Positions 1 through 6,090 of a DNA stretch of 7,908 nt are shown here, one piece after another (the first letter of the stretch is position 1; each line of letters opens with the position of its first letter). Both the position numbers and the translations under genes were made by a program. The notes under the pieces are model-generated. The model saw nothing but the letters and a program-made list of their open reading frames with translations, was not told the DNA's origin and ran no database searches. The stretch is from positions 1 through 7,908 of the forward strand of contig JANQSR010000194.1 in the NCBI GenBank assembly GCA_028279205.1, written 5' to 3'. Source of the DNA: Simkania sp. (GTDB lineage Bacteria; Chlamydiota; Chlamydiia; Chlamydiales; Simkaniaceae).

Positions 1-245
1 CCCCATTGATGTCCAAAAGCCTCCTTTACCCATGCAAAAATACCACCCGCTTTAGGCCAGCCAGTCCCTAGATCAGCAGAAACAAGTGCCACTGGAATAA
101 AAAAGATACCCGCTGCAAGAAGCATAAGAAAAAGGGAGGAAAAACCATACTCTGCGGCCACAGGCCAATTGCGTATGCTACATATAGCCGACACATTAAT
201 CATCGCCAAGGCAAAAGCGCCAAGGAATTTTTGTCTATTTCTCAT
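1..245 (-). CDS. APC-superfamily amino acid permease, GadC/XasA-like (N-terminal part, runs off the left edge)
   Basis: This is the first 81 codons of an inner-membrane amino acid transporter; the rest lies outside the window. The protein starts MRNRQKF and then shows a first hydrophobic helix (about residues 8-24), the segment IRNWPVAAEYG, a second helix (about 36-58) and the block GWPKAGGIFAWVKEAFG (about 62-78). That last block, together with the SADLG just before it, is the signature of the glutamate/GABA and related antiporters (GadC, XasA) within the APC superfamily. The start is the ATG at 245-243; I see no clear Shine-Dalgarno sequence before it. Its upstream region faces the plus-strand lipoate ligase. 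The substrate cannot be told from this fragment; glutamate, GABA, arginine and other amino acids are all used within the family. The family call is firm, the substrate open. Confidence 0.85.
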   Translation of the reverse strand, partial: MRNRQKFLGAFALAMINVSAICSIRNWPVAAEYGFSSLFLMLLAAGIFFIPVALVSADLGTGWPKAGGIFAWVKEAFGHQW

Positions 246-332
246 GTTTGATTAAAGATAGGGTAGATCGGTTTATTTATTCTTTTTACTGATCTGGTTG
301 TTATACGACTCTAATTTGAAAAAAAATTCACA

Positions 333-348
333 CATAATCTACATTATG
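333..348. repeat. Small AT-rich inverted repeat upstream of the permease
   Basis: CATAAT and ATTATG (333-338 and 343-348) are a perfect 6-bp inverted repeat around CTAC. The repeat is flanked by an A8 run (319-326) and a T9 run (366-374). It lies about 90-100 bp upstream of the permease start. It could be an operator or part of an AT-rich promoter region, but its base composition makes chance likely. I find no convincing promoter hexamers nearby. The rest of 246-393 holds nothing else I can support. Confidence 0.25.
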
Positions 349-393
349 AGCAGATGAAAAATCAATTTTTTTTTGTGCGTTCTTAAAAAATGA

Positions 394-516
394 TGGCAAG
401 CAAGGGTTATCCAAGCTCAAACAGAAGAAATGACCCAACTCAAGACCACCGTACGAGAATTGCACGATGAAATCGCCAGACTGAAGAAAAAACCCAAAAA
501 TATCACACATGACTAG
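394..516 (+). pseudogene. Coiled-coil gene tail, probable remnant (possibly IS66-type transposase N-terminal region)
   Basis: After a TGA at 391-393, the plus strand stays open for 40 codons and ends at TAG 514-516, overlapping the first 8 nt of the lipoate ligase gene. The reading begins WQARVIQAQ, continues as EMTQLKTTVRELHDEIARL and ends KKKPKNITHD. Its heptad spacing of Leu/Ile/Val with charged residues is that of a real coiled coil, not random reading. There is no ATG before 430, and from there only 28 residues could be made. I read it as the last part of a gene whose front is gone or frameshifted near the A6 run at 385-390. The string EIARLKKKPKN resembles the basic leucine-rich N-terminal region of IS66-family transposases, but that is a resemblance from memory. 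It could also be the genuine end of a small coiled-coil protein. Confidence 0.4.
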
Positions 517-1258
517 AAAAGAGATCCTCCATCTTATTTCATTAAAAAATTACAACATCTACGATCAGCTTTTACTAGAAGAGGCTCTTTTACGCACAAC
601 AGATCAAAATTTTTGTCTGCTCAATCAAGGCTCTCCTCGGGCGATTGTCTTGGGAATCTCAGGAAAAGTGCCAACCCTTGTTAATCGCAAAGCTTTTACC
701 TCTTCTATTCCCATCATCAAGAGATATAGTGGGGGAGGGGGTGTGATTGTTGATGAGAAGACCCTGTTTGTCTCCTTCATTTTCCAAAAGAAGAGCCTGC
801 CCTTTGTATGCTCTCCCTTGTCTGTGTTGCAGTGGTCTGAAACATTTTACAAGCAGACTCTTGAAATTCCCACCTTCCATCTGCGTGAAAATGACTACGC
901 CATCGGAGAGAAAAAATGTGGAGGCAACGCGCAGTACATCCAGAAGAACCGTTTTGTCCATCACACAACATTTCTTTGGGATTTTAAGCCAACCTCCATG
1001 GACTATTTGCTCTATCCCAGAAGAACTCCCAAATATCGCAAGGGACGCTCCCACCTCGATTTTCTGTGCCGAATCAAAGATCACCTCTCGAGCGAAGAAC
1101 TCTTTCTTGAGAGGGTCAAAATCGGTTTAGAAAAGAGGTTCTCACTCAAAGAGACAGACTTGAGCGCCGTTCATCCCCTCCTTTCAAAGAGTCATCGCAA
1201 AGTCACTTGTCACTTGAATTGGGATGGGGCGGGTGTGGGAAAATCAGCCCTTTCTTAA
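509..1258 (+). CDS. lplA: Lipoate-protein ligase A family protein
   Basis: This 249-residue protein is a cytoplasmic enzyme of the biotin/lipoate ligase fold. Such enzymes activate lipoate with ATP to lipoyl-AMP and attach it to a lysine of 2-oxoacid dehydrogenase E2 or GcvH domains. The N-terminal segment NYNIYDQLLLEEALLR (residues 14-29) is typical of bacterial LplA. RYSGGGGVIVD (72-82) is the nucleotide/lipoate-binding loop. GEKKCGGNAQ (133-142) carries the lysine that contacts lipoyl-AMP, followed by HHTTFLWDF (151-159) and PKYRKGRSHLDF (174-185). E. coli LplA is about 338 residues; this protein lacks most of the C-terminal accessory domain, as do the short LplA paralogues of chlamydiae. 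The start is the first ATG of the frame, at 509. No good Shine-Dalgarno sequence is visible, and the upstream coiled-coil frame overlaps it by 8 nt, which could allow coupled translation. It converges with the guanylyltransferase gene, with 20 nt between the stops. Confidence 0.88.
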   Translation: MTRKEILHLISLKNYNIYDQLLLEEALLRTTDQNFCLLNQGSPRAIVLGISGKVPTLVNRKAFTSSIPIIKRYSGGGGVIVDEKTLFVSFIFQKKSLPFVCSPLSVLQWSETFYKQTLEIPTFHLRENDYAIGEKKCGGNAQYIQKNRFVHHTTFLWDFKPTSMDYLLYPRRTPKYRKGRSHLDFLCRIKDHLSSEELFLERVKIGLEKRFSLKETDLSAVHPLLSKSHRKVTCHLNWDGAGVGKSALS

Positions 1259-1278
1259 ACTGCCTTAGGTCAAAGGTG

Positions 1279-2328
1279 TCACGAGCGACTCTCTTCCGAG
1301 AGTTTTAGGATCTCTTTGATTTTTTCAGCGTAATTTTTATCAGCCACAAGCACCCCATCTTTCGTGCTGACAACAATCTGATCTTTGATCCCGATCGTCA
1401 CAACGACCCCTTCATCCGATCTCAAAAAACAGCGTGCGCATTTGTGTGCAATCACGCTTCCCTGCACAAAACTTCCCTGATGGTTCGATCTTTTTGCATC
1501 GGCAATAGAGGTCCAACATCCCAAATCACTCCAGGATAATTTTAAAGGGATCAGGGCGGCACAATCGGTTCTTTCCATCACGGCAGAGTCAACCGAAATT
1601 TCTGGACATTTTTCGAAGCTTTCTCTATCGACACGTATGTAGTCTAACCGCTTTTCGCTCAAAGCAACCGCTCTTTCACACGATTTATAAATAGTAGGCT
1701 CCTCTTTTTTGAGCTCTTCTAGATACTGCTCCTTTCGCATCAGAAAAATCCCACTATTCCAAAAATAGTTTCCAGTAGAAAAAAAGGCTTTGGCTCTTTT
1801 TTTGTTGGGTTTTTCGATAAATTGATCCACTCTGAAGCTGAAATCATCTAAAGCGGCTCCCTTTTTGATATAGCCATAACTCGTAACTGCCGATCTCGGC
1901 TTGACTCCAAAAATGACCAAAGTCCCTCTTTTTGCTGTTTCCAAAGAGTTTTCGATAAGATGCGCAAACCTTTTTGGACTTTCAATCAGGTGATCTGTTG
2001 GTAGTGCTAACATCACACAATTTTTAGCCATGGAGTGGGCTGCGAGCGCAAGAGCTGGAGCTGTGCTGCGACTACAGGGCTCGAGAATGAAAGTCACCCG
2101 TTTAAATGGCAAATCCCTCATCTGATCTCGACAAGCAAAATAATGAGACTCGTGAGCGACAACGATCAGCTCTTCGACTTTAGAAAGCCCTTTGATTCGG
2201 AGGAGGGTTTGCTCAAAGAGAGAGTGTTTGCCCACCAGGTTTAGAAAGGGTTTGGGACAACCCTTTTGAGACAAAGGCCACAGCCTTTTGCCCATCCCCC
2301 CTGCCAAGATGACTGGGACAACATTCAT
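1279..2328 (-). CDS. manC: Mannose-1-phosphate guanylyltransferase (GDP-mannose pyrophosphorylase), single-domain
   Basis: This 349-residue cytoplasmic nucleotidyltransferase should make GDP-mannose and pyrophosphate from GTP and mannose-1-phosphate. The N-terminal signature LAGGMGKRLWPLS (residues 8-20) is followed by PKPFL (25-29), the nucleotide and catalytic site. Then come EPCSRSTAPA (83-92), PTDH (110-113), TSYGYI (149-154), FIEKP (170-174), NYFWNSGIFL (187-196), SVDSAVMERT (245-254) and WSDLGCWTSI (266-275), all in the family order. A left-handed beta-helix-like tail ends the protein. The phosphomannose isomerase cupin domain of about 480-residue bifunctional enzymes is absent, so this is the transferase-only type. 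One oddity is RST at 87-89, where most relatives have RNT. GAGAG lies 5 nt before the ATG at 2328. It is the last gene of the minus-strand Tol-Pal run, 62 nt after the LysM gene, and may be co-transcribed. Specificity for mannose over another hexose-1-phosphate is inferred from motifs. Confidence 0.85.
   Translation of the reverse strand: MNVVPVILAGGMGKRLWPLSQKGCPKPFLNLVGKHSLFEQTLLRIKGLSKVEELIVVAHESHYFACRDQMRDLPFKRVTFILEPCSRSTAPALALAAHSMAKNCVMLALPTDHLIESPKRFAHLIENSLETAKRGTLVIFGVKPRSAVTSYGYIKKGAALDDFSFRVDQFIEKPNKKRAKAFFSTGNYFWNSGIFLMRKEQYLEELKKEEPTIYKSCERAVALSEKRLDYIRVDRESFEKCPEISVDSAVMERTDCAALIPLKLSWSDLGCWTSIADAKRSNHQGSFVQGSVIAHKCARCFLRSDEGVVVTIGIKDQIVVSTKDGVLVADKNYAEKIKEILKLSEESRS
1288..1306 (+). 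terminator. Possible weak terminator hairpin after lplA
   Basis: ACTCTC (1288-1293), loop TTCC and GAGAGT (1298-1303), followed by a short T run to 1306, form a perfect 6-bp stem-loop 30 nt past the lplA stop. It lies inside the last codons of the convergent guanylyltransferase gene, so its sequence is also under coding constraint. The T tract is short, so intrinsic termination would be weak. Confidence 0.25.
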
Positions 2329-2390
2329 GGTTCTCTCACGACTGAATTCAAAGAGTTTTCCTGCCTGCTATGGGCGCGTCGCGTGTGGGT

Positions 2391-3026
2391 TTAAGGAAGC
2401 TCGAGCTTTTGCCCCACGACGATCAGATCGGTTGAGAGCGCATTGACTTGCTTGATCGCTCCCACAGTTGTGTTTTGCTCACGTGCGATTTTTTCCAAGC
2501 TATCACCTACCCTTACGGTGTAGAGACGCCCACTCGAATGGGAAGTGTCCCCCCGAGACAGCCCTTCTCTAAATTTAATGATATTTCTGATCTGCTCTTC
2601 TTGGATTGTGATCGCTTTTTCAAACTGGGTCATTTTCTCTTTATACTGTGACAGGGCTGTTGTCGTCTCATTGGCATGCAAGCTCAGCTGCCGTATATCA
2701 CTTAGAATGGTATCTTGCTTTTTTGAGATGAGGGCGATCTTTTTATCGAGATTTTGAATCTCCGATGACACCTTTCCCATTTTGCTTTTCTCGAGTTCTG
2801 CAATTTCCTTCTTGAGACTCGCGATGTTTTGCTCTTGATCGATCAGCTTGCCTTCGAGCACGTGGTGTTCGATCTCATAAGTGTTGAGATCATGCTTGAT
2901 CTCATCAACGTCAATGCGCACCTTGTGAAGGTTCATCTCCATCTGGTGCTTTTCAGATTTTGAGCTTGAGCGGGAAGCACATCCAGCTGAAAGCAGAAGG
3001 CAAACTAAGGGAATGACAAATTTCAT
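2391..3026 (-). CDS. Coiled-coil LysM-domain lipoprotein, in the CpoB position of a Tol-Pal operon
   Basis: This 211-residue exported protein has a signal peptide ending LLLSAGC, so Cys16 would be lipidated. Ser at -3 is less common than Leu but permitted. Residues 27-150 are almost entirely charged heptad-like coiled coil, for example EIAELEK, NLDKKIALI and EEQIRNIIKF. After a Ser/Gly linker, a single LysM domain fills 168-211 (YTVRVGDSLEKIA through LIVVGQKLELP); LysM binds the glycan of peptidoglycan. Its ATG lies 3 nt after the pal stop, with GAG about 6 nt upstream. Position and coiled coil match YbgF/CpoB, which follows pal in proteobacteria, but CpoB carries TPR repeats where this protein has LysM. 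In Chlamydia the gene after pal is, as I recall, CT601, annotated as a NlpD/PapQ-like LysM protein, and this is its likely counterpart. No peptidase domain is present, so it is probably a scaffold or anchor and not a hydrolase. Confidence 0.8.
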   Translation of the reverse strand: MKFVIPLVCLLLSAGCASRSSSKSEKHQMEMNLHKVRIDVDEIKHDLNTYEIEHHVLEGKLIDQEQNIASLKKEIAELEKSKMGKVSSEIQNLDKKIALISKKQDTILSDIRQLSLHANETTTALSQYKEKMTQFEKAITIQEEQIRNIIKFREGLSRGDTSHSSGRLYTVRVGDSLEKIAREQNTTVGAIKQVNALSTDLIVVGQKLELP

Positions 3027-3029
3027 TGG

Positions 3030-3746
3030 TTACTCTTTTTTAAAAATTTTAAATTCTGCACGTCGGTTTTTTGCCCACGCATCTTGAGTGTGTCTTAGGT
3101 CAATGGGCATCTCTTTGCCGAAGGATGCTGTATAAACATGCTCGGGATTGACCCCTTTTTTGACGAGCAAGTTACGGATTGTATTAGCACGCCTTGTTCC
3201 CAGAGCTAAATTGTACGCCTCAGAAGCACGCTCATCACAATGCCCCGAGATAAAAATGTAAGTTTCAGGGTTGTTCTTTAGGTAATGCACGATCTTATTG
3301 ATGAGTTCATAATCATCTTTTGTGCGTATCGTGTGCTCATCTGTGTTAAAGTAGATGGTTTTAAATAGGCGTGCAAGCTCGTTTGTTGGATCTGAGAAAT
3401 ATTCAATGCTCGGAACACTACTTCCTTCCATCCCAGGTGACTCTACGGGTTGAGGAACAGAAAGACTAACCAACTGACTTTTGGCATCCACCTCTTGCAA
3501 AGGGATAAATTCTGCTTCAGCAGGCCCTGGAAAATCACGGGGGTTTTCGATCATGCGTGAGTCGACATCTTTACTCCAGAGCAACTTCCCTTTTCGCTGA
3601 AGATAGCGACCCATTGTTTTGGTATCTTCCCAAACCCCTCCTGATGCGTTTTGACACCCAGTCAAGAGAGAGCAGATAGAAAGAATGAAAGAAATAGAAG
3701 AAAGCACATTTTTTTTGATTGCTTTCTCTTTGTATAAACGTGCCAT
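3030..3746 (-). CDS. pal: Peptidoglycan-associated lipoprotein Pal
   Basis: This is an outer-membrane lipoprotein that ties the outer membrane to peptidoglycan and is the binding partner of TolB. From the ATG at 3746 it has 238 residues. A basic N-terminus and hydrophobic segment end in the lipobox LLTGC (Cys31). A low-complexity linker follows to about residue 120, then an OmpA_C domain to the end. Within that domain, IYFNTDEHTI opens the fold, and GHCDERASEAYNLALGTRRA aligns closely with the E. coli Pal segment starting GHADERG, including the Asp and Arg that hold diaminopimelate. NRRAEF closes it. Ala replaces the usual Gly after DER. The frame extends 5 codons upstream to a TTG at 3761, but the ATG sits 2 nt after the tolB stop and gives a normal signal peptide, so I prefer it. 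The linker is longer than in E. coli Pal (173 residues in total). Confidence 0.92.
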   Translation of the reverse strand: MARLYKEKAIKKNVLSSISFILSICSLLTGCQNASGGVWEDTKTMGRYLQRKGKLLWSKDVDSRMIENPRDFPGPAEAEFIPLQEVDAKSQLVSLSVPQPVESPGMEGSSVPSIEYFSDPTNELARLFKTIYFNTDEHTIRTKDDYELINKIVHYLKNNPETYIFISGHCDERASEAYNLALGTRRANTIRNLLVKKGVNPEHVYTASFGKEMPIDLRHTQDAWAKNRRAEFKIFKKE

Positions 3747-3748
3747 CT

Positions 3749-5059
3749 CTAATAACCCCAAGTGGGATAATGTTTCCTACCAGATCCTTCCGTAACTTGT
3801 ACCATTTCTTTTTGTTTTAAATTAATCAAGAATAATTCTGAAGAAGAAGGGGAAACAGTATTGAAAATAATATGCATACTATCCTTTGACCAAGAGGGAT
3901 TTTCTTTATGATTTGCACCGCACGTTAGTTGAATCTCTTCTTGTGTGACGAAATCATAAACCATGATCTGTCTGAAACCATCTATTCTAGCACTATAGGC
4001 TAATTTTTTGCCATCAGGAGACCAAGCGGGGCTGGTATTTTCCCGATATTTTTTCGTTAGACAGACAAGACGGGGGTCTTTTTGAAATTGGGTGGTGGGA
4101 ACATCGATCAGATAGATGCGAGGAGTTCTTTCCCAATCGGACACAAAAGCGATCTTCTGCCCATCAGGCCTAAAGGTCGGAGAGGCTTGAACCGAATGGG
4201 GATAGGAGTAGAGCTGGATCGGTTTACCAAGAGGCCCCTTGTCAGGATCAAATGGTTGCACAAAGAGATCTGCTTGACCGCCCGCATCACAGATAAAAGC
4301 GATCATATTCCCCTTTTTTGAAAGGGTGGGAAGCAGCTGGCTACCCCGAATGGGGAGAAGCGGCTTCCCCTTCGGGGTATCAAATGAGTTGATGTAAACC
4401 TTCGGTTGGCCAAGCTTATAGTTGACGTAGAGATATTTATTTTTTGTAAATGCTCCTTGAACAGGGAAGAGGGTCGGGTGAATGCAGTAGCTGTTTTCTC
4501 GAGTCAACTGACGCGCATTTTTACCATCATAATCTGCCATCCAAATTTCTGATTTCCATTTCTCTTTCTCTAAAGATTGGATGGCGTAGTAGATTTGGGA
4601 TCGAAAGATACTCTTTTTCTTTGTAATAAGAGAGTGAATCTCTTCAGCCACCTGGTGCATCACACCCCTTCTTAACCAATTTTCTACCCCTAAGAACCTC
4701 GGGGTGATGTCGATTTTTTCCCCCGTCTCACACAAAACCATCGAGCCGCAGATCCACTGATCTACGCATCCGACTTTTAGAACGCAAACATATCCCAAAT
4801 CATTCCAGAAAGGGAGGGAAAGGGGGGACTTGCTGAGATGCGCCTCCTCCTCTGGACGCTGACTCACCCCTTTGGTGATCCCATTTTGACTTAAATCAAA
4901 AAGGAGCAAGTCTCGTAGCTCCACAAAGTCGGAGCTGATATAAATGAGAGGGCAAAACTCTCTTTTATGGAGGGGAACAATGACCTCTTTTTCAACCCCT
5001 TCAGAGTAGTTTCCTAGAAGAAAGGGGAGCAAGAAGAGAATCCAATATCTATTTTTCAT
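3749..5059 (-). CDS. tolB: Tol-Pal system periplasmic beta-propeller protein TolB
   Basis: This 436-residue periplasmic protein would bind Pal and the TonB/TolA-like protein. A signal peptide occupies about residues 1-21 (MKNRYWILFLLPFLLG). Residues 22-150 form a diverged N-terminal TolB domain. Residues 155-436 are a beta-propeller of TolB/PD40 repeats with the usual blade motif: SEIWMADYDGKNARQLT (170-186), SPTFRPDGQKIAFVSD (293-308), SPAWSPDGKKLAYSAR (343-358), NPSWSKDSMHIIFNT (387-401), and a terminal YPTWGY. The length matches family members (about 430). The ATG at 5059 overlaps the previous stop by 11 nt, and the stop is 2 nt before the pal ATG, so translation of the run is probably coupled. 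The N-terminal domain carries four cysteines at exact six-residue spacing (92, 98, 104, 110), unlike E. coli TolB. A strong stem-loop lies inside the coding region at 4342-4379. Confidence 0.92.
   Translation of the reverse strand: MKNRYWILFLLPFLLGNYSEGVEKEVIVPLHKREFCPLIYISSDFVELRDLLLFDLSQNGITKGVSQRPEEEAHLSKSPLSLPFWNDLGYVCVLKVGCVDQWICGSMVLCETGEKIDITPRFLGVENWLRRGVMHQVAEEIHSLITKKKSIFRSQIYYAIQSLEKEKWKSEIWMADYDGKNARQLTRENSYCIHPTLFPVQGAFTKNKYLYVNYKLGQPKVYINSFDTPKGKPLLPIRGSQLLPTLSKKGNMIAFICDAGGQADLFVQPFDPDKGPLGKPIQLYSYPHSVQASPTFRPDGQKIAFVSDWERTPRIYLIDVPTTQFQKDPRLVCLTKKYRENTSPAWSPDGKKLAYSARIDGFRQIMVYDFVTQEEIQLTCGANHKENPSWSKDSMHIIFNTVSPSSSELFLINLKQKEMVQVTEGSGRKHYPTWGY
4342..4379 (-). other. Strong imperfect stem-loop inside tolB
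   Basis: TACCCCGAA (4342-4350) pairs with TTCGGGGTA (4371-4379), and after a single bulged T at 4351, GGGGA (4352-4356) pairs with TCCCC (4366-4370). This makes a 14-bp, GC-rich stem around a 9-nt loop. It falls in codons for TPKGKPLLPIRG of TolB. There is no T run after it on either strand, so it is not a standard terminator. In the minus-strand transcript it could slow ribosomes, protect or direct RNA cleavage, or be a by-product of codon choice. Confidence 0.45.
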
Positions 5060-5648
5060 AACAAAAGAGTAGTGTAAACGTGTGCCGAGACTGATGGGCT
5101 AGCTCGCCTGAAAACCGCGGCAGGCGTAAACGAGCAAGTGCACTCTCTAGATAGTACCTGTTTTTGTCACTTTCAGCATACAAAATTTGCAACTTTTCCA
5201 CATCTCCCCTTTTTGAAACAGTTAGCTCAACTTTGACATCTCCCTCTTCGGGAAGCTCTAGTCTTTGCTGGAGGGTTTGGATGGCAAGAGCTAGGTAAGA
5301 GTTTTCCCCGTCTAGTGGGGTGTCAATGTGGAGGGTGTCGATTTTTCGAGGAAGGGGCAATAGAGGGGCTCCTTTCCCAATGGGTAATGGAATCTCTTTA
5401 AGGGGTGAAATTTTCGAAAGGAGGCTCTTTTTCTGCACTGGGGTTATTTTTGTCCCCTCTACTTTTTTCTCTCCCCCCCCTTTCTGAGGTTTTGGGCTTG
5501 TCTGAAAATAGGTGCAAACCACAACTGGTTTTCTGGGGTGAGACTCTTTTTTTTCGATAATAGGAGGGTGGATAAGAAACAGGATGAGGTGGACCTTGAC
5601 GACAAAACAGAGCGTCAACAGTTGAGCCAAGTGTTTTCTAATCCACAT
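5049..5648 (-). CDS. TonB/TolA-like periplasm-spanning protein (CT598-like)
   Basis: From the ATG at 5648 this is a 199-residue protein with one N-terminal membrane helix (about residues 7-27, LAQLLTLCFVVKVHLILFLI). A Pro/Lys-rich linker follows (about 28-110, with KPQKGGGEKK and LPIGKGAPLLPLPRK). The C-terminal domain (about 115-199) reads VKVELTVSKRGDVEKLQIL, then a helix ALARLRLPRF and a last strand HTFTLLF, the layout of TonB/TolA C-terminal domains. His20 in the helix matches the His of the SxxxH motif by which TonB and TolA contact ExbB/ExbD or TolQ/TolR; Ser is replaced by Val16. It sits where tolA sits in a tol operon, so I infer that it carries force from ExbBD to TolB. It is much shorter than E. 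coli TolA (421). A GTG start at 5654 is possible, but the ATG gives the same 11-nt overlap seen at the tolB junction. Confidence 0.7.
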   Translation of the reverse strand: MWIRKHLAQLLTLCFVVKVHLILFLIHPPIIEKKESHPRKPVVVCTYFQTSPKPQKGGGEKKVEGTKITPVQKKSLLSKISPLKEIPLPIGKGAPLLPLPRKIDTLHIDTPLDGENSYLALAIQTLQQRLELPEEGDVKVELTVSKRGDVEKLQILYAESDKNRYYLESALARLRLPRFSGELAHQSRHTFTLLFCYEK

Positions 5649-6087
5649 TTTCACTGAACTGTTCCGGTCTTAAAATTAGATCGACCTGCTCAAATCCAGC
5701 CACCTCCAGAGCATTCTTGAGGGTTTGGTAGCTGCCAAAAGAGGCCTCTTTATCAATATAGACTTGGGGAATCGAAGGGAAACCTTGACTTTTCTTCGAC
5801 GCTTTTAATGTTGAGCAGAGATCCGGGGTAGATACGCGCACTTGATTGATCCAAAAGGTATTATCTTTAAACACCTGAATTTTGATCAGAGGATTCTTCT
5901 GGATAGAGACTCCACTCTTCTTGCTTGAGGGGGTTCCGTTTGCAAGGGAGATCCGATCAAACTTTAAAAGGGGGGTGATCAAAATAAATAGGATCAAGAC
6001 AACAAAGACCACATCGATGAGCGGGGTTAAGTTGATAAACCCTTCCTCTTCCATTTCACGCGAGAGGGGGGAAAAGTCTTTGCGCAT
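5638..6087 (-). CDS. exbD: Biopolymer transport protein ExbD/TolR family
   Basis: This 149-residue inner-membrane protein is the motor subunit that, with ExbB/TolQ, uses the proton gradient to energise a TonB/TolA-type protein. A short cytoplasmic N-terminus leads to INLTPLIDVVFVVLILFIL (residues 18-36), the single membrane helix. Asp25 in it is the invariant proton-carrying aspartate of ExbD/TolR. The periplasmic domain (about 43-149) includes PLIKIQVFKDNTFWINQ, VYIDKEASFGSY and VDLILRPEQ, which fits the ExbD/TolR fold with its conserved D-x-x-x-x-Y/F-segment. The length is usual (about 140). The ATG at 6087 comes 3 nt after the exbB stop, and the end overlaps the next gene. The sequence alone does not separate ExbD from TolR; the Tol-Pal neighbours favour a TolR role, although chlamydial genomes label it exbD. 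Confidence 0.9.
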   Translation of the reverse strand: MRKDFSPLSREMEEEGFINLTPLIDVVFVVLILFILITPLLKFDRISLANGTPSSKKSGVSIQKNPLIKIQVFKDNTFWINQVRVSTPDLCSTLKASKKSQGFPSIPQVYIDKEASFGSYQTLKNALEVAGFEQVDLILRPEQFSENVD

Positions 6088-6090
6088 ACC

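Noticed and set aside
390..470. Plus-strand frame starting at ATG 390 (26 codons)
   Set aside because: The peptide is polar and featureless, while the overlapping frame ending at 516 has a clear coiled-coil pattern. The two cannot both be old coding sequence.
328..510. Minus-strand 60-codon frame upstream of lplA
   Set aside because: It is the reverse of the coiled-coil remnant plus AT-rich DNA. Its predicted peptide has no recognisable domain and no ribosome-binding site.
747..1130. Long frames inside lplA on both strands
   Set aside because: They are shadows of the lipoate ligase frame, which carries all family motifs; the alternative peptides have none.
1216..1255. P-loop-like GAGVGKS at the lplA C-terminus
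   Set aside because: The spacing does not meet GxxxxGK[ST], because Asp is at the first glycine position, and no nucleotide-binding fold surrounds it.
3747..3761. TTG start for pal
   Set aside because: An ATG five codons later lies 2 nt after the tolB stop and gives a normal lipoprotein signal peptide.
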